From assembly GCF_000376565.1 (NCBI RefSeq), contig NZ_BARG01000061.1:1-64000 (forward strand): a DNA stretch of 64,000 bases, read 5' to 3'. Shown one piece after another: positions 1-9,704 of this stretch (its first letter is position 1; the number at the start of each line of letters is the position of its first letter). Source of the DNA: Streptomyces hokutonensis (GTDB taxonomy: Bacteria > Actinomycetota > Actinomycetes > Streptomycetales > Streptomycetaceae). The notes beneath the pieces were generated by a model that saw nothing but the letters and a program-made list of their open reading frames with translations, was not told the DNA's origin and did no database searches. The position numbers were made by a program, and so were the translations under genes.

Positions 1-7
1 CCGCGGG

Positions 8-32
8 GCGCGACCAGCCCCCACCGGCCCGC
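8..32. repeat. Copy of a dispersed intergenic repeat, upstream of cysS
   Basis: These 25 bases recur exactly at 4662-4686. Both copies are non-coding and lie close to a gene start or end. Short GC-rich repeats of this kind (core GCGCGACCAGCCCC) are, as I recall, scattered in many Streptomyces genomes. Its function is unknown; it may be part of a longer hairpin cut by the window edge. Confidence 0.6.
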
Positions 33-89
33 GGACAACATTCGACCCAACCGTCGGATGCACAGCCCCACGCCCACTACCCTTGTACC

Positions 90-1490
90 GTGACCATTCG
101 CCTGTACGACACCAGCACCCGGCAGATTCGCGACTTCACCCCGCTCACAGCGGGCTGTGTCTCGATCTACCTGTGTGGTGCCACCGTGCAGGCCGCCCCG
201 CACATCGGCCACATCCGCTCGGGCCTGAACTTCGACATCCTGCGCCGCTGGTTCGAACACCGCGGCTACGACGTCACGTTCATCCGCAACGTCACCGACA
301 TCGACGACAAGATCATCGCCAAGTCCCGTGACCAGGGCCGCCCTTGGTGGGCGATCGGCTACGAGAACGAGCGCGCGTTCAACGACGGCTACCAGGCACT
401 CGGCTGCCTCCCGCCGACGTACGAACCGCGGGCGACCGGCCATGTGCCCGAGATGATCGAGATGATGCGCGGGCTGATCGAGCGCGGGTACGCCTACGAG
501 GCGGACGGCAGCGTCTACTTCGACGTGCGGTCGTACCCGGACTACTTGCAGCTGTCGAACCAGGACATCGACGACCTGCGCCAGCCCGCCGAGGAAGGCA
601 TCACCGGCAAGCGCGACCCGCGCGACTTCGCGATGTGGAAGGCGACCAAGCCGGGCGAGCCCGACTGGGAGACCCCGTGGGGTCGCGGCCGGCCGGGCTG
701 GCACCTGGAGTGCTCGGCGATGGCGCACAAGTACCTGGGCCCGGCCTTCGACATCCACGGCGGCGGCCTCGACCTGATCTTCCCGCACCACGAGAACGAG
801 ATCGCCCAGGCGAAGGCCTACGGCGACGACTTCGCGCAGTACTGGGTGCACAACGCCTGGGTCACCATGAGCGGCGAGAAGATGTCGAAGTCGCTCGGCA
901 ACAGCGTGCTGGTCAGCGAGATGGTCAAGGTGTGGCGGCCGATCGTGCTCCGCTACTACCTCGGCACTCCGCACTACCGCTCGATGATCGAGTACAGCGA
1001 GGAGGCCCTGCGCGAGGCCGAGTCCGCGTTCGCGCGGATCGAGGGCTTCGTGCAGCGGGTCGTGGAGAAGGCCGGGGGAGTCGTCGAGCCCGCGGCCGAG
1101 GTGCCGCCGGCGTTCGCCGAGGCGATGGACGACGACCTGGGCGTGCCGCAGGCCCTGGCCGTCGTACACACGACGGTTCGGCAGGGGAATTCGGCGCTTG
1201 CGGCCGACGACAAGGAAGCCGCCGTGGCCCGCCTCGCCGAGGTGCGCGCCATGCTCGGCGTCCTCGGGCTCGACCCGCTGGACCCGCAGTGGGCGGGCGA
1301 GACCGACCGCGGCGAGGATCTGCACGGCGTGGTCGACACCCTGGTCCGCATGGTCCTCGACCAGCGCGAGGCCGCCCGGGGCCGTAAGGACTGGGGCACC
1401 GCGGACGCCATCCGTGACCAGCTCAACCAGTCCGGGCTGGTCATCGAGGACGGCCCGCAGGGCCCGCGCTGGACTCTCGGCCCACGCTGA
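90..1490 (+). CDS. cysS: Cysteinyl-tRNA synthetase
   Basis: Class I aminoacyl-tRNA synthetase of 466 residues that charges tRNA-Cys with cysteine in the cytoplasm. The HIGH signature is at residues 38-41 and KMSKS at 264-268. Cys29 sits where the family places its first zinc ligand, and a CSAMAHKYLG segment (Cys and His ligands) follows in the catalytic domain. The GTG start gives an N terminus (MTIRLYDT) normal for actinobacterial CysS, and the length is normal. It is followed after about 120 bp by rlmB in the same direction, the usual Streptomyces order. Paralogue MshC, used in mycothiol synthesis, is shorter, so CysS is preferred. Confidence 0.97.
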   Translation: MTIRLYDTSTRQIRDFTPLTAGCVSIYLCGATVQAAPHIGHIRSGLNFDILRRWFEHRGYDVTFIRNVTDIDDKIIAKSRDQGRPWWAIGYENERAFNDGYQALGCLPPTYEPRATGHVPEMIEMMRGLIERGYAYEADGSVYFDVRSYPDYLQLSNQDIDDLRQPAEEGITGKRDPRDFAMWKATKPGEPDWETPWGRGRPGWHLECSAMAHKYLGPAFDIHGGGLDLIFPHHENEIAQAKAYGDDFAQYWVHNAWVTMSGEKMSKSLGNSVLVSEMVKVWRPIVLRYYLGTPHYRSMIEYSEEALREAESAFARIEGFVQRVVEKAGGVVEPAAEVPPAFAEAMDDDLGVPQALAVVHTTVRQGNSALAADDKEAAVARLAEVRAMLGVLGLDPLDPQWAGETDRGEDLHGVVDTLVRMVLDQREAARGRKDWGTADAIRDQLNQSGLVIEDGPQGPRWTLGPR

Positions 1491-1609
1491 ACCCGTCCCG
1501 GTCAACGAAGATCGACTGTGCCGCCCGGCCCTCCGGGCGGCACACTGCATAGACGCACGTATTCATTCGTACTCATTCACACTCATCGCATCGCACAGAC
1601 AGGTAGGTC

Positions 1610-2554
1610 ATGGCAGCCAACAACCGCCGCATGTCCGGCAAGAAGGGCGCGCAGGTCGGCAGTGGCGGCCAGCGGCGCCGGGGCCTGGAAGGCAAGGGTC
1701 CGACCCCGCCCGCCGAGGCACGCAAGGGCCACAAGAAGAACCGCATCGCCAACGCCAAGGCCAAGCAGGTCCAGCGGCGCGCGCCGGTCGCGCGCGGGCG
1801 TGGCGGCAAGGGCACGTCCGAGATGGTCGTCGGCCGCAACCCGGTCGTGGAGGCGCTGCGCGAGGGCGTTCCGGCGGTCACGCTCTATGTCCAGCAGTTC
1901 ATCGACAACGACGAGCGGGTGCGCGAGGCGCTCCAGCTGGTCGCCGAGCGCGGTGGCGTCCACCTCATGGAGGCCCCGCGCCCCGAGCTGGACCGCATGA
2001 CCAACGGCCTCAACCACCAGGGCCTGGTCCTCCAGGTCCCGCCGTACGAGTACGCGCACGCCGAGGACCTCGCCAACGCGGCCTACGACAAGGGCGAGGA
2101 CCCGCTGATCGTCGCCCTCGACGGGGTGACCGACCCGCGCAACCTCGGCGCGATCGTCCGCTCGGTCTCCGCGTTCGGCGGCCACGGCGTCCTCGTCCCC
2201 GAGCGGCGCGCGGCCGGCATGACCGCCGGTGCCTGGAAGACGTCGGCCGGTACGGCGGCCCGTACGCCCGTCGCCCGCGCCACGAACCTGACCCGCGCCC
2301 TGGAGGCGTACAAGAAGGCCGGCATCGCGATCGTCGGCCTGGCCGCCGACGGCGAGGCCGGAATCGGCGAACTCCCCGCCCTGGAGGGCCCGGTCGTCAT
2401 CGTCGTCGGCAGCGAGGGCAAGGGCCTCTCCCGCCTCGTCGGCGAGACGTGCGACTACCGGGTGCGGATTCCGATGCCGGGTGGCGCGGAGTCGTTGAAC
2501 GCGGGGGTGGCGGCCGGGATCGTCCTGTACGAGGCGGCTCGGCGACGGTCCTGA
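1610..2554 (+). CDS. rlmB: 23S rRNA (guanosine-2'-O-)-methyltransferase, TrmH/SpoU family
   Basis: A 314-residue SpoU-type (SPOUT) methyltransferase that methylates the 2'-OH of a 23S rRNA guanosine using S-adenosylmethionine. The first 70 residues are basic and low in complexity, as in actinobacterial RlmB. Next come the substrate-binding domain (VVGRNPVVEAL) and the three SpoU motifs: DPRNLGAIVRS, GSEGKGLSR and IPMPGGAESLNAGVAAG, which form the trefoil knot and cofactor pocket. The ATG at 1610 is preceded by AGGTAGGTC. The final 35 codons recur immediately downstream with only synonymous differences (see 2640-2744). Confidence 0.93.
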   Translation: MAANNRRMSGKKGAQVGSGGQRRRGLEGKGPTPPAEARKGHKKNRIANAKAKQVQRRAPVARGRGGKGTSEMVVGRNPVVEALREGVPAVTLYVQQFIDNDERVREALQLVAERGGVHLMEAPRPELDRMTNGLNHQGLVLQVPPYEYAHAEDLANAAYDKGEDPLIVALDGVTDPRNLGAIVRSVSAFGGHGVLVPERRAAGMTAGAWKTSAGTAARTPVARATNLTRALEAYKKAGIAIVGLAADGEAGIGELPALEGPVVIVVGSEGKGLSRLVGETCDYRVRIPMPGGAESLNAGVAAGIVLYEAARRRS

Positions 2555-2639
2555 CGGCGGTTGGCGCAGTGCCCGTAGGTCGGGCCGGCGCAGCCGTCCC
2601 GAAGCGCGAAGCTGCGAGGGCGGCAGACGAGAGGGGTCC

Positions 2640-2744
2640 TGCGACTACCGGGTACGGATTCCGATGCCGGGTGGCGCGGAGTCGTTGAACGCGGGGGTCG
2701 CGGCGGGGATCGTGCTCTACGAGGCGGCTCGGCGCCGTAGCTGA
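2640..2744 (+). pseudogene. Orphan second copy of the rlmB 3' end
   Basis: These 105 bp repeat 2450-2554 at an offset of 190 bp. They encode the same last residues of RlmB (CDYRVRIPMPGG through EAARRRS and a TGA). I count nine base differences and all are silent, including TCC to AGC for the last serine. The 85 bp between the copies show no gene. Silent-only divergence means both copies evolved as functional gene ends, so this is more likely a footprint of an integration or recombination event with a related rlmB than a fresh local duplication. Confidence 0.85.
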
Positions 2745-2884
2745 GTCGTAGCCGAGTTCCGGCTGTACGGATGTTCGGCGCGGTCACCCACTCGGGGCAA
2801 TCTGGCGGTCGAGGGCGAGCTTGACGCTGTCCGGACACATCCGGCAAGTCAAAGCAGTGTCCTAAACACACGTCACTCGGTTAG

Positions 2885-4522
2885 ATGAGTGTGGACACCA
2901 GAACACCCCGCACACCCACGGGGGACCGCTCGTCCGGATTCCAGTCCGGATTGGACGACGCTCCCGCGCTGAGCATGGTGAAGGTGCCGAGCGATCCGGC
3001 CCAGGTCATCGTCAACCATGCGAGTTTCCGCGTGCAGCTGGGCGCCTCGACGCGCACCCAAAACCCGCGCCTCGCACGGCAGTTGAGCACCGCCGAGGAC
3101 ACCGCCCGGATGCCCGCGGCCGGTGCCGCGCGCCGTAGGCCCGTCGTCTGGAGCGGTCGGTCCGCCCCGGACGACACCGGCGCCCACCGGCTCCTCCAGG
3201 CCGTGCGGGGCAGCGGCGTCCGCCACGGCGAGCAGCCGGCCGGCGACGCGGGCGCCACGCAGGTCATCCCCCGTATCGCGGACGGCGGTTACGGCGGCGA
3301 CCACGACGGCGACCTGACCGCGCAGACCCTCGAGACCCCCATCGTCGGCGCCCAGCGCGGCCACGCCCACGACACCGGCGAGAACCGACTCCTGCCGCAG
3401 ATGCGGACCGTGGGCAGCGCCTACGACGAACCCGCCTACGCGGACGGGGAGTTCGAGGACTTCGAGGCGGACGGCGAGCGCGAGCGGCGTACCGGACGGC
3501 ACCCCAACGACCCGGTACGGCACGCCTATTACCCGGGCCGCCGGATGAACCTCGGCGTCGTCCTGCTCCCGCTGCGCATCTTCCTCGGCTTCATCTCCAT
3601 CTACGCCGGCATGGGCAAGCTGTGCGACCCCGTCTACTTCGACGGCGGCAAACGCGGCTCCATGGTGAAGTGGCTCAACACCCTGCATCCCTGGGAAGTC
3701 GCCGAGCCACTACGGCAGTTCGCGCTCCAGCACCCCGTCGGCTCCGGGCTCGTCATCGCCTTCGCCCAGGTCGTCGTGGGCGTCCTGACGATCCTCGGCC
3801 TCTGGCAGCGGGTCGCGGCGGTCGGCGGCGCGCTGCTCTCCGCCGCGCTCATCGTCACCGTCAGCTGGAAGACCGTTCCCGCCTACGACGCCCCCGACAT
3901 CATCTACCTCGCCGCCTGGTCCCCGCTGATCATCGCCGGCGCCCCCGTCTACTCCGTCGACGGCCGCCTCGCGGGCAGCGCCTGGCGCCGCCTCGGCCCC
4001 CGCGCCGACATCTGGGAACTGCGCCGCTACGTCCTGCGCCGCGGCGCCCTGGTCACGGCGGTCGCCATCGGCCTCACCCTGCTCATCGGCTCGCTGCTCG
4101 GCGGCGCGGTGCGCGACTCCAGCCGCGTGGTCGTCCCCGGCCCCGGCGAGGCCCCGCGCAACGAACTGCCCGGCGCCCCGCTCCCCGGTGAACCGACCAA
4201 GAGCCGCGGCAGCAGCCCCTCGGCGGTCAACTCGCCGTCCCGGCAGCCCACTTCGGCCAGCCCGTCGCACGCCGCGACGAGCCCGGGCGCGACCCACTCC
4301 TCGACCGGTACGGCCACCGGCGGCGCCCCCAGCCAGACCCAGGGCACCGCGGGCCACACCCAGCCCCAGCAGTCCTCCCCGGCCGGCCAGGCCCCCAGTA
4401 CGACCTCCGGCCCCACGTCGGGCGGCGGCACGACCGGCGGCACCGGCTCAAGCGGCGGCTCCAGCACCGGGGGTTCGTCCTCCTCCGGCCAGCCGGGCCT
4501 GGTGGGCGGCCTGTTGGGGTAG
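2885..4522 (+). CDS. DoxX family membrane protein with long N- and C-terminal extensions
   Basis: A 545-residue protein. Residues 1-220 are hydrophilic and probably disordered. From Met221 a four-helix DoxX-type membrane domain follows (LPLRIFLGFISIYAGMGKL, then FAQVVVGVLTILGLWQRVA and ALIVTVSWK), with a further hydrophobic helix near residues 390-410 (VTAVAIGLTLLIGSLLGG). The last 130 residues are Ser/Thr/Pro/Gly-rich, with a GGSSTGGSSSSGQ tail. DoxX proteins are linked to thiosulfate:quinone oxidoreductase and redox membrane complexes, but the substrate here is unknown. ATG at 2885 opens the frame. It is monocistronic and ends before a strong bidirectional terminator. Confidence 0.8.
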   Translation: MSVDTRTPRTPTGDRSSGFQSGLDDAPALSMVKVPSDPAQVIVNHASFRVQLGASTRTQNPRLARQLSTAEDTARMPAAGAARRRPVVWSGRSAPDDTGAHRLLQAVRGSGVRHGEQPAGDAGATQVIPRIADGGYGGDHDGDLTAQTLETPIVGAQRGHAHDTGENRLLPQMRTVGSAYDEPAYADGEFEDFEADGERERRTGRHPNDPVRHAYYPGRRMNLGVVLLPLRIFLGFISIYAGMGKLCDPVYFDGGKRGSMVKWLNTLHPWEVAEPLRQFALQHPVGSGLVIAFAQVVVGVLTILGLWQRVAAVGGALLSAALIVTVSWKTVPAYDAPDIIYLAAWSPLIIAGAPVYSVDGRLAGSAWRRLGPRADIWELRRYVLRRGALVTAVAIGLTLLIGSLLGGAVRDSSRVVVPGPGEAPRNELPGAPLPGEPTKSRGSSPSAVNSPSRQPTSASPSHAATSPGATHSSTGTATGGAPSQTQGTAGHTQPQQSSPAGQAPSTTSGPTSGGGTTGGTGSSGGSSTGGSSSSGQPGLVGGLLG

Positions 4523-4581
4523 CTGGGCCGGTGGGCGGCTTGTTGACGCAGTCGCCGTCCACCGGCTGATACTCCGGCACA

Positions 4582-4619
4582 CGAGAAGGGCCCGCACGAA
4601 TCCGTGCGGGCCCTTCTCG
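4582..4619. terminator. Bidirectional intrinsic terminator between convergent genes
   Basis: A perfect 17-bp stem (CGAGAAGGGCCCGCACG and its complement) closes a 4-base AATC loop. It lies between the convergent DoxX gene and the nucleotidyltransferase gene and can stop transcription from both sides. Confidence 0.85.
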
Positions 4620-4661
4620 ACGTACGTCGACCGGGGCGCCCTATTGGGGGCGCGGGGAGTT

Positions 4662-4686
4662 GCGCGACCAGCCCCCACCGGCCCGC
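4662..4686. repeat. Second copy of the dispersed intergenic repeat
   Basis: Identical over 25 bases to 8-32. It lies just downstream of the terminator and abuts the 3' end of the nucleotidyltransferase gene. Confidence 0.6.
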
Positions 4687-4688
4687 AC

Positions 4689-5420
4689 TCAACGACCTAG
4701 CGCAGCAAGCTCCTTGGCGGCTTCCCTGAGGTCCTTCGCAGTGTCGATGGCCCGCCAGTACGCCCCCTGCGGAATCGGGAACCCGGCCAGCCGCAACTCA
4801 CGCGCGAGGTGCGGAAAAGTCGTCCGCTCGTGATCCCCCCGCTCCGGCAACAACTCCGCGAACTCGGGCGAGAAGACGTACACCCCCGCATTGATCGCGT
4901 ACTGCGTCGGCGGCGACTCGATGAAGTCCGTGACCCGCCCGAAGTCGTCGGTCTGCACGGCCCCCCAGGGGATCCGCGGCCGGGCCAGCGCGATCGTGGC
5001 GACGGCGTCGCGCTCGGTGTGGAAGTCCGCCATGTCGCGCAGCGAGAAGCGGGTCCAGATGTCGCCGTTGGTGGCGTACCAGGGGCTGTCCGGGCGGGGC
5101 AGATGCGCGGCGGCGTACTTGAGGCCGCCGCCGCGGCCCAGCGGCTCCGTCTCGACGACCGTGGTCACGTTCACGGGCAGATCGGCTGTTTTCAGCCAGT
5201 CCTGCAGCACCTCGGCGAGGTGCCCGCAGCTGACGACGACGTCGGTCACGCCCTCTTCGGCGAGCCAGACGAGCTGATGGCCGATGATCGGCGTCCCGGT
5301 GCCCGGGATCTCGACCATCGGCTTGGGCCGGTCGTCGGTGTAGGGGCGCAGCCGGGATCCCTGGCCACCGGCCAGGATCACGGCTTGGGTGGGGCGCGAC
5401 GCGGCGTTCGGATCGGTCAT
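4689..5420 (-). CDS. Sugar-1-phosphate nucleotidyltransferase
   Basis: A 243-residue single-domain NTP_transferase protein of the GlmU/RfbA/ManC superfamily, which joins an NTP to a sugar-1-phosphate. The nucleotide-binding signature AVILAGGQGSRLRPYTDDRPKP is near residues 12-33, with PMVEIPG after it. GRGGGLKYA and the metal-binding GDIW segment follow. There is no C-terminal hexapeptide-repeat domain, so it is a short form. I start at the ATG giving MTDPNAASRP; an upstream in-frame ATG would add 15 residues of no family character. The sugar cannot be told from sequence alone. Confidence 0.85.
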   Translation of the reverse strand: MTDPNAASRPTQAVILAGGQGSRLRPYTDDRPKPMVEIPGTGTPIIGHQLVWLAEEGVTDVVVSCGHLAEVLQDWLKTADLPVNVTTVVETEPLGRGGGLKYAAAHLPRPDSPWYATNGDIWTRFSLRDMADFHTERDAVATIALARPRIPWGAVQTDDFGRVTDFIESPPTQYAINAGVYVFSPEFAELLPERGDHERTTFPHLARELRLAGFPIPQGAYWRAIDTAKDLREAAKELAALGR

Positions 5421-5516
5421 GACCAGAACTGTACGTGGCGGCCCCACCGCATCTTTCGGCTGCAACCGTTCCTTAATCAGCCGTTACCGACCTCCTACTC
5501 CGGGCGCCGGCTCCGG

Positions 5517-5972
5517 TCAGCTGTGCGCGGCCATGACCCCGGAGGCGAACGCGGTGTCGCACACGGGGCGGGCGTAGGACTGGGCGCGTGCGGCGCCGTA
5601 GATACGGACCGCTGCGCGGCCCAGTGCGCGGGCGATGGAGGTGCAGTGCGTGGCGAGCGACGGGTGGCCGTTCACCGCCTCCTGGAGGTGGGTCAGGACG
5701 ACGCCTGGGTTCTTGTCCTGGAGCTCGGTCATGAGCTGGTCGCGCAGGACGTCCTGCGGGGCGCGTGCGGCGGCCCGCGAGGAGGCTCCGGCCGCCGTGA
5801 CGTCCGTCGCGGTGAGCATCGAACTGGAGGGGCTGCCCGACCAGTTGACCCGGGTGACCGCGAGGGTCCCGGAGAGCACCATCATGACGGGCAGGACGAG
5901 GGCGAGGGTGCGGCCGACCCGACGGGCGGGGCCCCGGCCGCGTCGCGGCTGTTGGTTATTGGAGTGCTTCAC
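5517..5972 (-). CDS. Small exported or membrane-anchored protein of unknown function
   Basis: A 151-residue protein that starts MKHSNNQQPRRGRGPARR. A basic N terminus precedes one hydrophobic segment (TLALVLPVMMVLSGTLAV, about residues 22-40), so it is either secreted or held by a signal anchor. The outside part has two cysteines (HCTS and RPVCD) that could form a disulfide. I recognise no catalytic motif. It sits between the nucleotidyltransferase and msiK in the same direction, an order I associate with Streptomyces genomes. Confidence 0.7.
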   Translation of the reverse strand: MKHSNNQQPRRGRGPARRVGRTLALVLPVMMVLSGTLAVTRVNWSGSPSSSMLTATDVTAAGASSRAAARAPQDVLRDQLMTELQDKNPGVVLTHLQEAVNGHPSLATHCTSIARALGRAAVRIYGAARAQSYARPVCDTAFASGVMAAHS

Positions 5973-6157
5973 GCGTGTGAGGGTAGCGCCCGGTGATGAT
6001 TTGGCGACATTTAGTCACCAATTCGGGGGATGGATTGGTGCCTCGAATTGGGTAGGGCGTTGACGAACGCTGCTCGAAATGACGGGTCTGCCAGGGTATT
6101 TGTCATATCGGTCCACAGGCCGGTTGATGGGTCGGCCGGAGCGGACCGGAAACGGGA

Positions 6158-6186
6158 AAGGGCCCCGCGGTCACCGCGAGGCCCTT
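6158..6186. terminator. Terminator downstream of msiK
   Basis: AAGGGCCCCGCGG pairs with CCGCGAGGCCCTT around a TCA loop, with one mismatch. It ends 15 bp beyond the msiK stop codon. A second, weaker hairpin (6018-6028 with 6041-6051) lies further downstream. Confidence 0.7.
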
Positions 6187-6201
6187 CCTGCGAACGTCCG
6201 A

Positions 6202-7338
<1,137 letters not shown>

Positions 7339-7490
7339 GGTGAAGGCCCCCTTCTACCGGCAGGAACGTGCCGGACGATCCGTTGTAGGAAGGTGGTGGT
7401 GTAGTCCACACGAGTGAACTGGGTACGGACGGTACCTGGCGTTTGCCCGGTCTGTCAGTACCCGAGGGCATGTGAACTTCGCGGAAATTT

Positions 7491-7522
7491 TCGACAGGGC
7501 GGCTCGGGGACCTGGGTACACT
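7491..7522 (+). promoter_or_regulatory. Possible promoter of the tRNA-Thr gene
   Basis: TCGACA (7491-7496) and TACACT (7517-7522) resemble -35 and -10 boxes, but the 20-base spacer is longer than ideal. They lie about 50 bp upstream of the tRNA. This is the best candidate in the 235-bp gap between divergently oriented msiK and the tRNA. Confidence 0.3.
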
Positions 7523-7573
7523 GCACCAGGCACGTGATCGCGCACGCCCCACAGGCGCCTCGCACCCGTGCAG

Positions 7574-7647
7574 GCCTCCTTAGCTCAGTTGGCCAGAGCA
7601 ACGCACTTGTAATGCGTAGGTCGTCGGTTCGAATCCGACAGGGGGCT
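7574..7647 (+). tRNA. tRNA-Thr, anticodon TGT
   Basis: A complete 74-nt cloverleaf. The acceptor stem GCCTCCT pairs with AGGGGGC (one G-T pair). The D arm has AGCTCAGTTGG. The anticodon stem ACGCA/TGCGT encloses loop CTTGTAA with anticodon TGT at 7608-7610. The T arm is GTCGG-TTCGAAT-CCGAC, followed by discriminator T. CCA is not encoded, as is usual in Streptomyces. The element starting inside this gene supplies an identical 3' half, so the tRNA stays intact. Confidence 0.96.
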
Positions 7648-7649
7648 CA
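7606..7649. repeat. attL core
   Basis: The 44 bp from C7606 to A7649 (anticodon loop, T arm and acceptor 3' strand plus CA) are identical to 31903-31946 and 41638-41681. Crossover within this block by the tyrosine integrase would leave the tRNA unchanged. Confidence 0.92.
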
Positions 7650-7681
7650 ACGAGGAACATGCTGGTCAAGGCCGGTATGCG

Positions 7682-7716
7682 ATGGGGCCCGGTCAAGATC
7701 ACTGACCAGGCCCCAT
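7682..7716. terminator. Terminator between tRNA/attL and the integrase gene
   Basis: ATGGGGCCCGGTCA pairs with TGACCAGGCCCCAT around a 7-base loop with one mismatch. It lies downstream of both the rightward tRNA and the leftward integrase gene, so it may separate the two. Confidence 0.65.
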
Positions 7717-7744
7717 ACGCATTTAGTACACGCTGCTTTGATCG

Positions 7745-8944
7745 CTATACGTTGGTGAGCGACGCATCCGCGAGAGCCAGTGCGACCTTTCGGCCCGCGT
7801 CGAGCGCGTCGGCTACCTCGTCGAGGCGGTCCGGGAACAGGTGGCCGTAGATGTTCAAGGTCATGCTTGCGTCCTTGTGTCCGAGCATGAGCTGAATGAC
7901 CTTGACGTCCGCTCCTGCGGCGATTGCCAGAGATGCGGCTGTGTGTCGCAGCTTGTGCGGAGTGATGCCCATCCCGTCGAGGCCGGCCGCCTTCACCGCG
8001 GGATCGAACACCCGGGAGCGGAAGTTGGCGTAGCGAAGCGGGCCGCCCTCGGGCGCGGTGAACAACAGATCTTCCTTGCCCTTGCCGACGGCCAGCGTGC
8101 CTAGCTCGTCGGCGAACGACCGGGGGAGCGGCACCGAGCGCTTCTCGTGGTTCTTCACCGGACCGAGCGCCAACTCCCCACGCACGTCGGTGTAGTTCTG
8201 TGTGATGCGCATGCGGCGCTGCGGCACGGACAGACGGCCGGCCTTCACCGCCGACGCCTCCGCCCACCGGATTCCGCTGTACCCCAGGACCAGGATCAGG
8301 AGCCGGTACTCATCTGCTGCCAACGCCAGCCGTTCCAGCTGGTCGTAGGTCAGATAGATGTGCTCGTCCTCGTCGTCCGGCCGAGGGAGTTCATGGTCGT
8401 GGCACGGGCTGGCGGCGATGCGCTTGGAAAAGATCGCGTGCTTCATCACCATGGACAGCACCCGATACGCCTTGATGATGCGGGCCGCACCCAACTGCTT
8501 CCCCGACTTCCCTGGCTTCGTCTCCAAGTCGGTGATCCAGGCGGAGACGTCCTCCCACTGGATCGCTGCGATCTGCCAGTCGCCCCAGCGCGGGATCACG
8601 TAGTTGTCGAGCAGGTCGCGGTAGTCGCGCCTGGTGGTTCGGCCGATCTTCCGCTTCGCCGTGAACCACTCCTCGGCGACGACCTTGACGGGCGCCTTCC
8701 CCGACTTCGGGTCCCGGTACACGCCCTTGTCGAGGCGGGCTGTGATCGCATCCTTCTCAGCTTCGGCCTGCGGCAACTTCCCGAACGTCTTGGCCTTCGG
8801 CTTGCCATCTGGGCCGTACCAGCGGACACGCCACCTGCCTGGAGGCTGGCGCTTGCCACCTTCCTTCTTGGCCGCTTGCCACTTCTCCACGGCCTGCTGG
8901 TAGTCGGCGTGGTTGGCGCGATCTTCGATCCAGACCCTAGCCAC
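7745..8944 (-). CDS. int: Tyrosine site-specific integrase of the AICE
   Basis: A 399-residue phage-type tyrosine recombinase that integrates and excises the element at tRNA-Thr. An N-terminal arm-binding part (RWRVRWYGPDGKPKAKTF) comes first, followed by a core-binding SAM-like domain (about 85-180). The catalytic domain then shows Arg226 (GYSGIRWAEA), Lys264, His330 and Arg333 (TPHKLRHT), His356 (LGHKD) and nucleophile Tyr366 (NIYGHL). All catalytic residues are present; Lys331 replaces the more common Asp of HDLRHT. It overlaps the upstream regulator gene by 8 bp, so the two are probably translationally coupled. It lies next to attL, as expected. Confidence 0.95.
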   Translation of the reverse strand: MARVWIEDRANHADYQQAVEKWQAAKKEGGKRQPPGRWRVRWYGPDGKPKAKTFGKLPQAEAEKDAITARLDKGVYRDPKSGKAPVKVVAEEWFTAKRKIGRTTRRDYRDLLDNYVIPRWGDWQIAAIQWEDVSAWITDLETKPGKSGKQLGAARIIKAYRVLSMVMKHAIFSKRIAASPCHDHELPRPDDEDEHIYLTYDQLERLALAADEYRLLILVLGYSGIRWAEASAVKAGRLSVPQRRMRITQNYTDVRGELALGPVKNHEKRSVPLPRSFADELGTLAVGKGKEDLLFTAPEGGPLRYANFRSRVFDPAVKAAGLDGMGITPHKLRHTAASLAIAAGADVKVIQLMLGHKDASMTLNIYGHLFPDRLDEVADALDAGRKVALALADASLTNV

Positions 8945-9638
8945 CTGAGCCCCCTGCTTGTGATCGCCTCAGAGTCCGCTCCTCGGACAGCCGCTCCAGC
9001 TCCGTCGCGAGGCGATCGACTGCGCCTCGCGCTCGCGCCAGCTGGTCTTCGAACGCATCGTCACCGGCCTTGCCGCCGGCCATGCGAATGAGCCGCTCGG
9101 TCTGCAAGGTCACGGCGTCCGCGTCGCGACTTGCTGGATGCTGACGCACTCGCCGGAGTTCGGGCGGTAGCGTCACGGCGTCGTAGTCCTGCCGCAGCTG
9201 CCAGTACTTCCGGTCGAGTTCGTCCTCCCACTCATCGTCGTCCGAACCGACGACGACCTCGGCGGGATTAACGCCGTAATCGCTGGCCGGCGAGAGCCCG
9301 CGGACCCACCGCCACGCGGTCCGCGCGGCGAGACGCCGTTCGCTGGTCAACTCGATCGGTGAGTCACCCCATACGGACGGCAGGAGCAACGCGATCGGGG
9401 CCGTGTTGAGGGCGACCGCGAGAGCCACCAAGTCGTCCACCGTCACCTGTCGTTGCTGCCGCTCGATCTTGGCAATAGCCGACGGGGCGATCGGCCGGCC
9501 GACCTTATCGAGCTCGCCCGACAGCGAGTAGATCGTCATGTTGCGGATCTTCCGGATCCGCTCAACGTTCCTGGCCACGGCCTGTGCGACTGGTCCGTAC
9601 TGGGCTGCGGGGCGCGGTCGGCGCTTCTCGTCGGTCAT
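8937..9638 (-). CDS. XRE-type regulator, probable AICE repressor
   Basis: A 233-residue protein with an N-terminal HTH of the Cro/CI type (about residues 30-75; SGELDKVGRPIAPSAIAKIE), then a charged C-terminal half with helical, probably oligomerising segments (residues 150-230). I start at the ATG giving MTDEKRRPRPAA; an upstream extension would run through the operator region. It is transcribed leftward into int and divergently from xis. Palindromes at 9724-9744 and 31721-31739 are good candidate targets, so I infer it represses replication and transfer together. The alternative is an activator in the manner of Pra of pSAM2. Confidence 0.75.
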   Translation of the reverse strand: MTDEKRRPRPAAQYGPVAQAVARNVERIRKIRNMTIYSLSGELDKVGRPIAPSAIAKIERQQRQVTVDDLVALAVALNTAPIALLLPSVWGDSPIELTSERRLAARTAWRWVRGLSPASDYGVNPAEVVVGSDDDEWEDELDRKYWQLRQDYDAVTLPPELRRVRQHPASRDADAVTLQTERLIRMAGGKAGDDAFEDQLARARGAVDRLATELERLSEERTLRRSQAGGSGG

Positions 9639-9704
9639 GAGCAACAGCGTATGGCGCATGAGTGTCCATTTCTCTCCCTGGGGTGCTACCTTCGTCTCTG
9701 CCAC

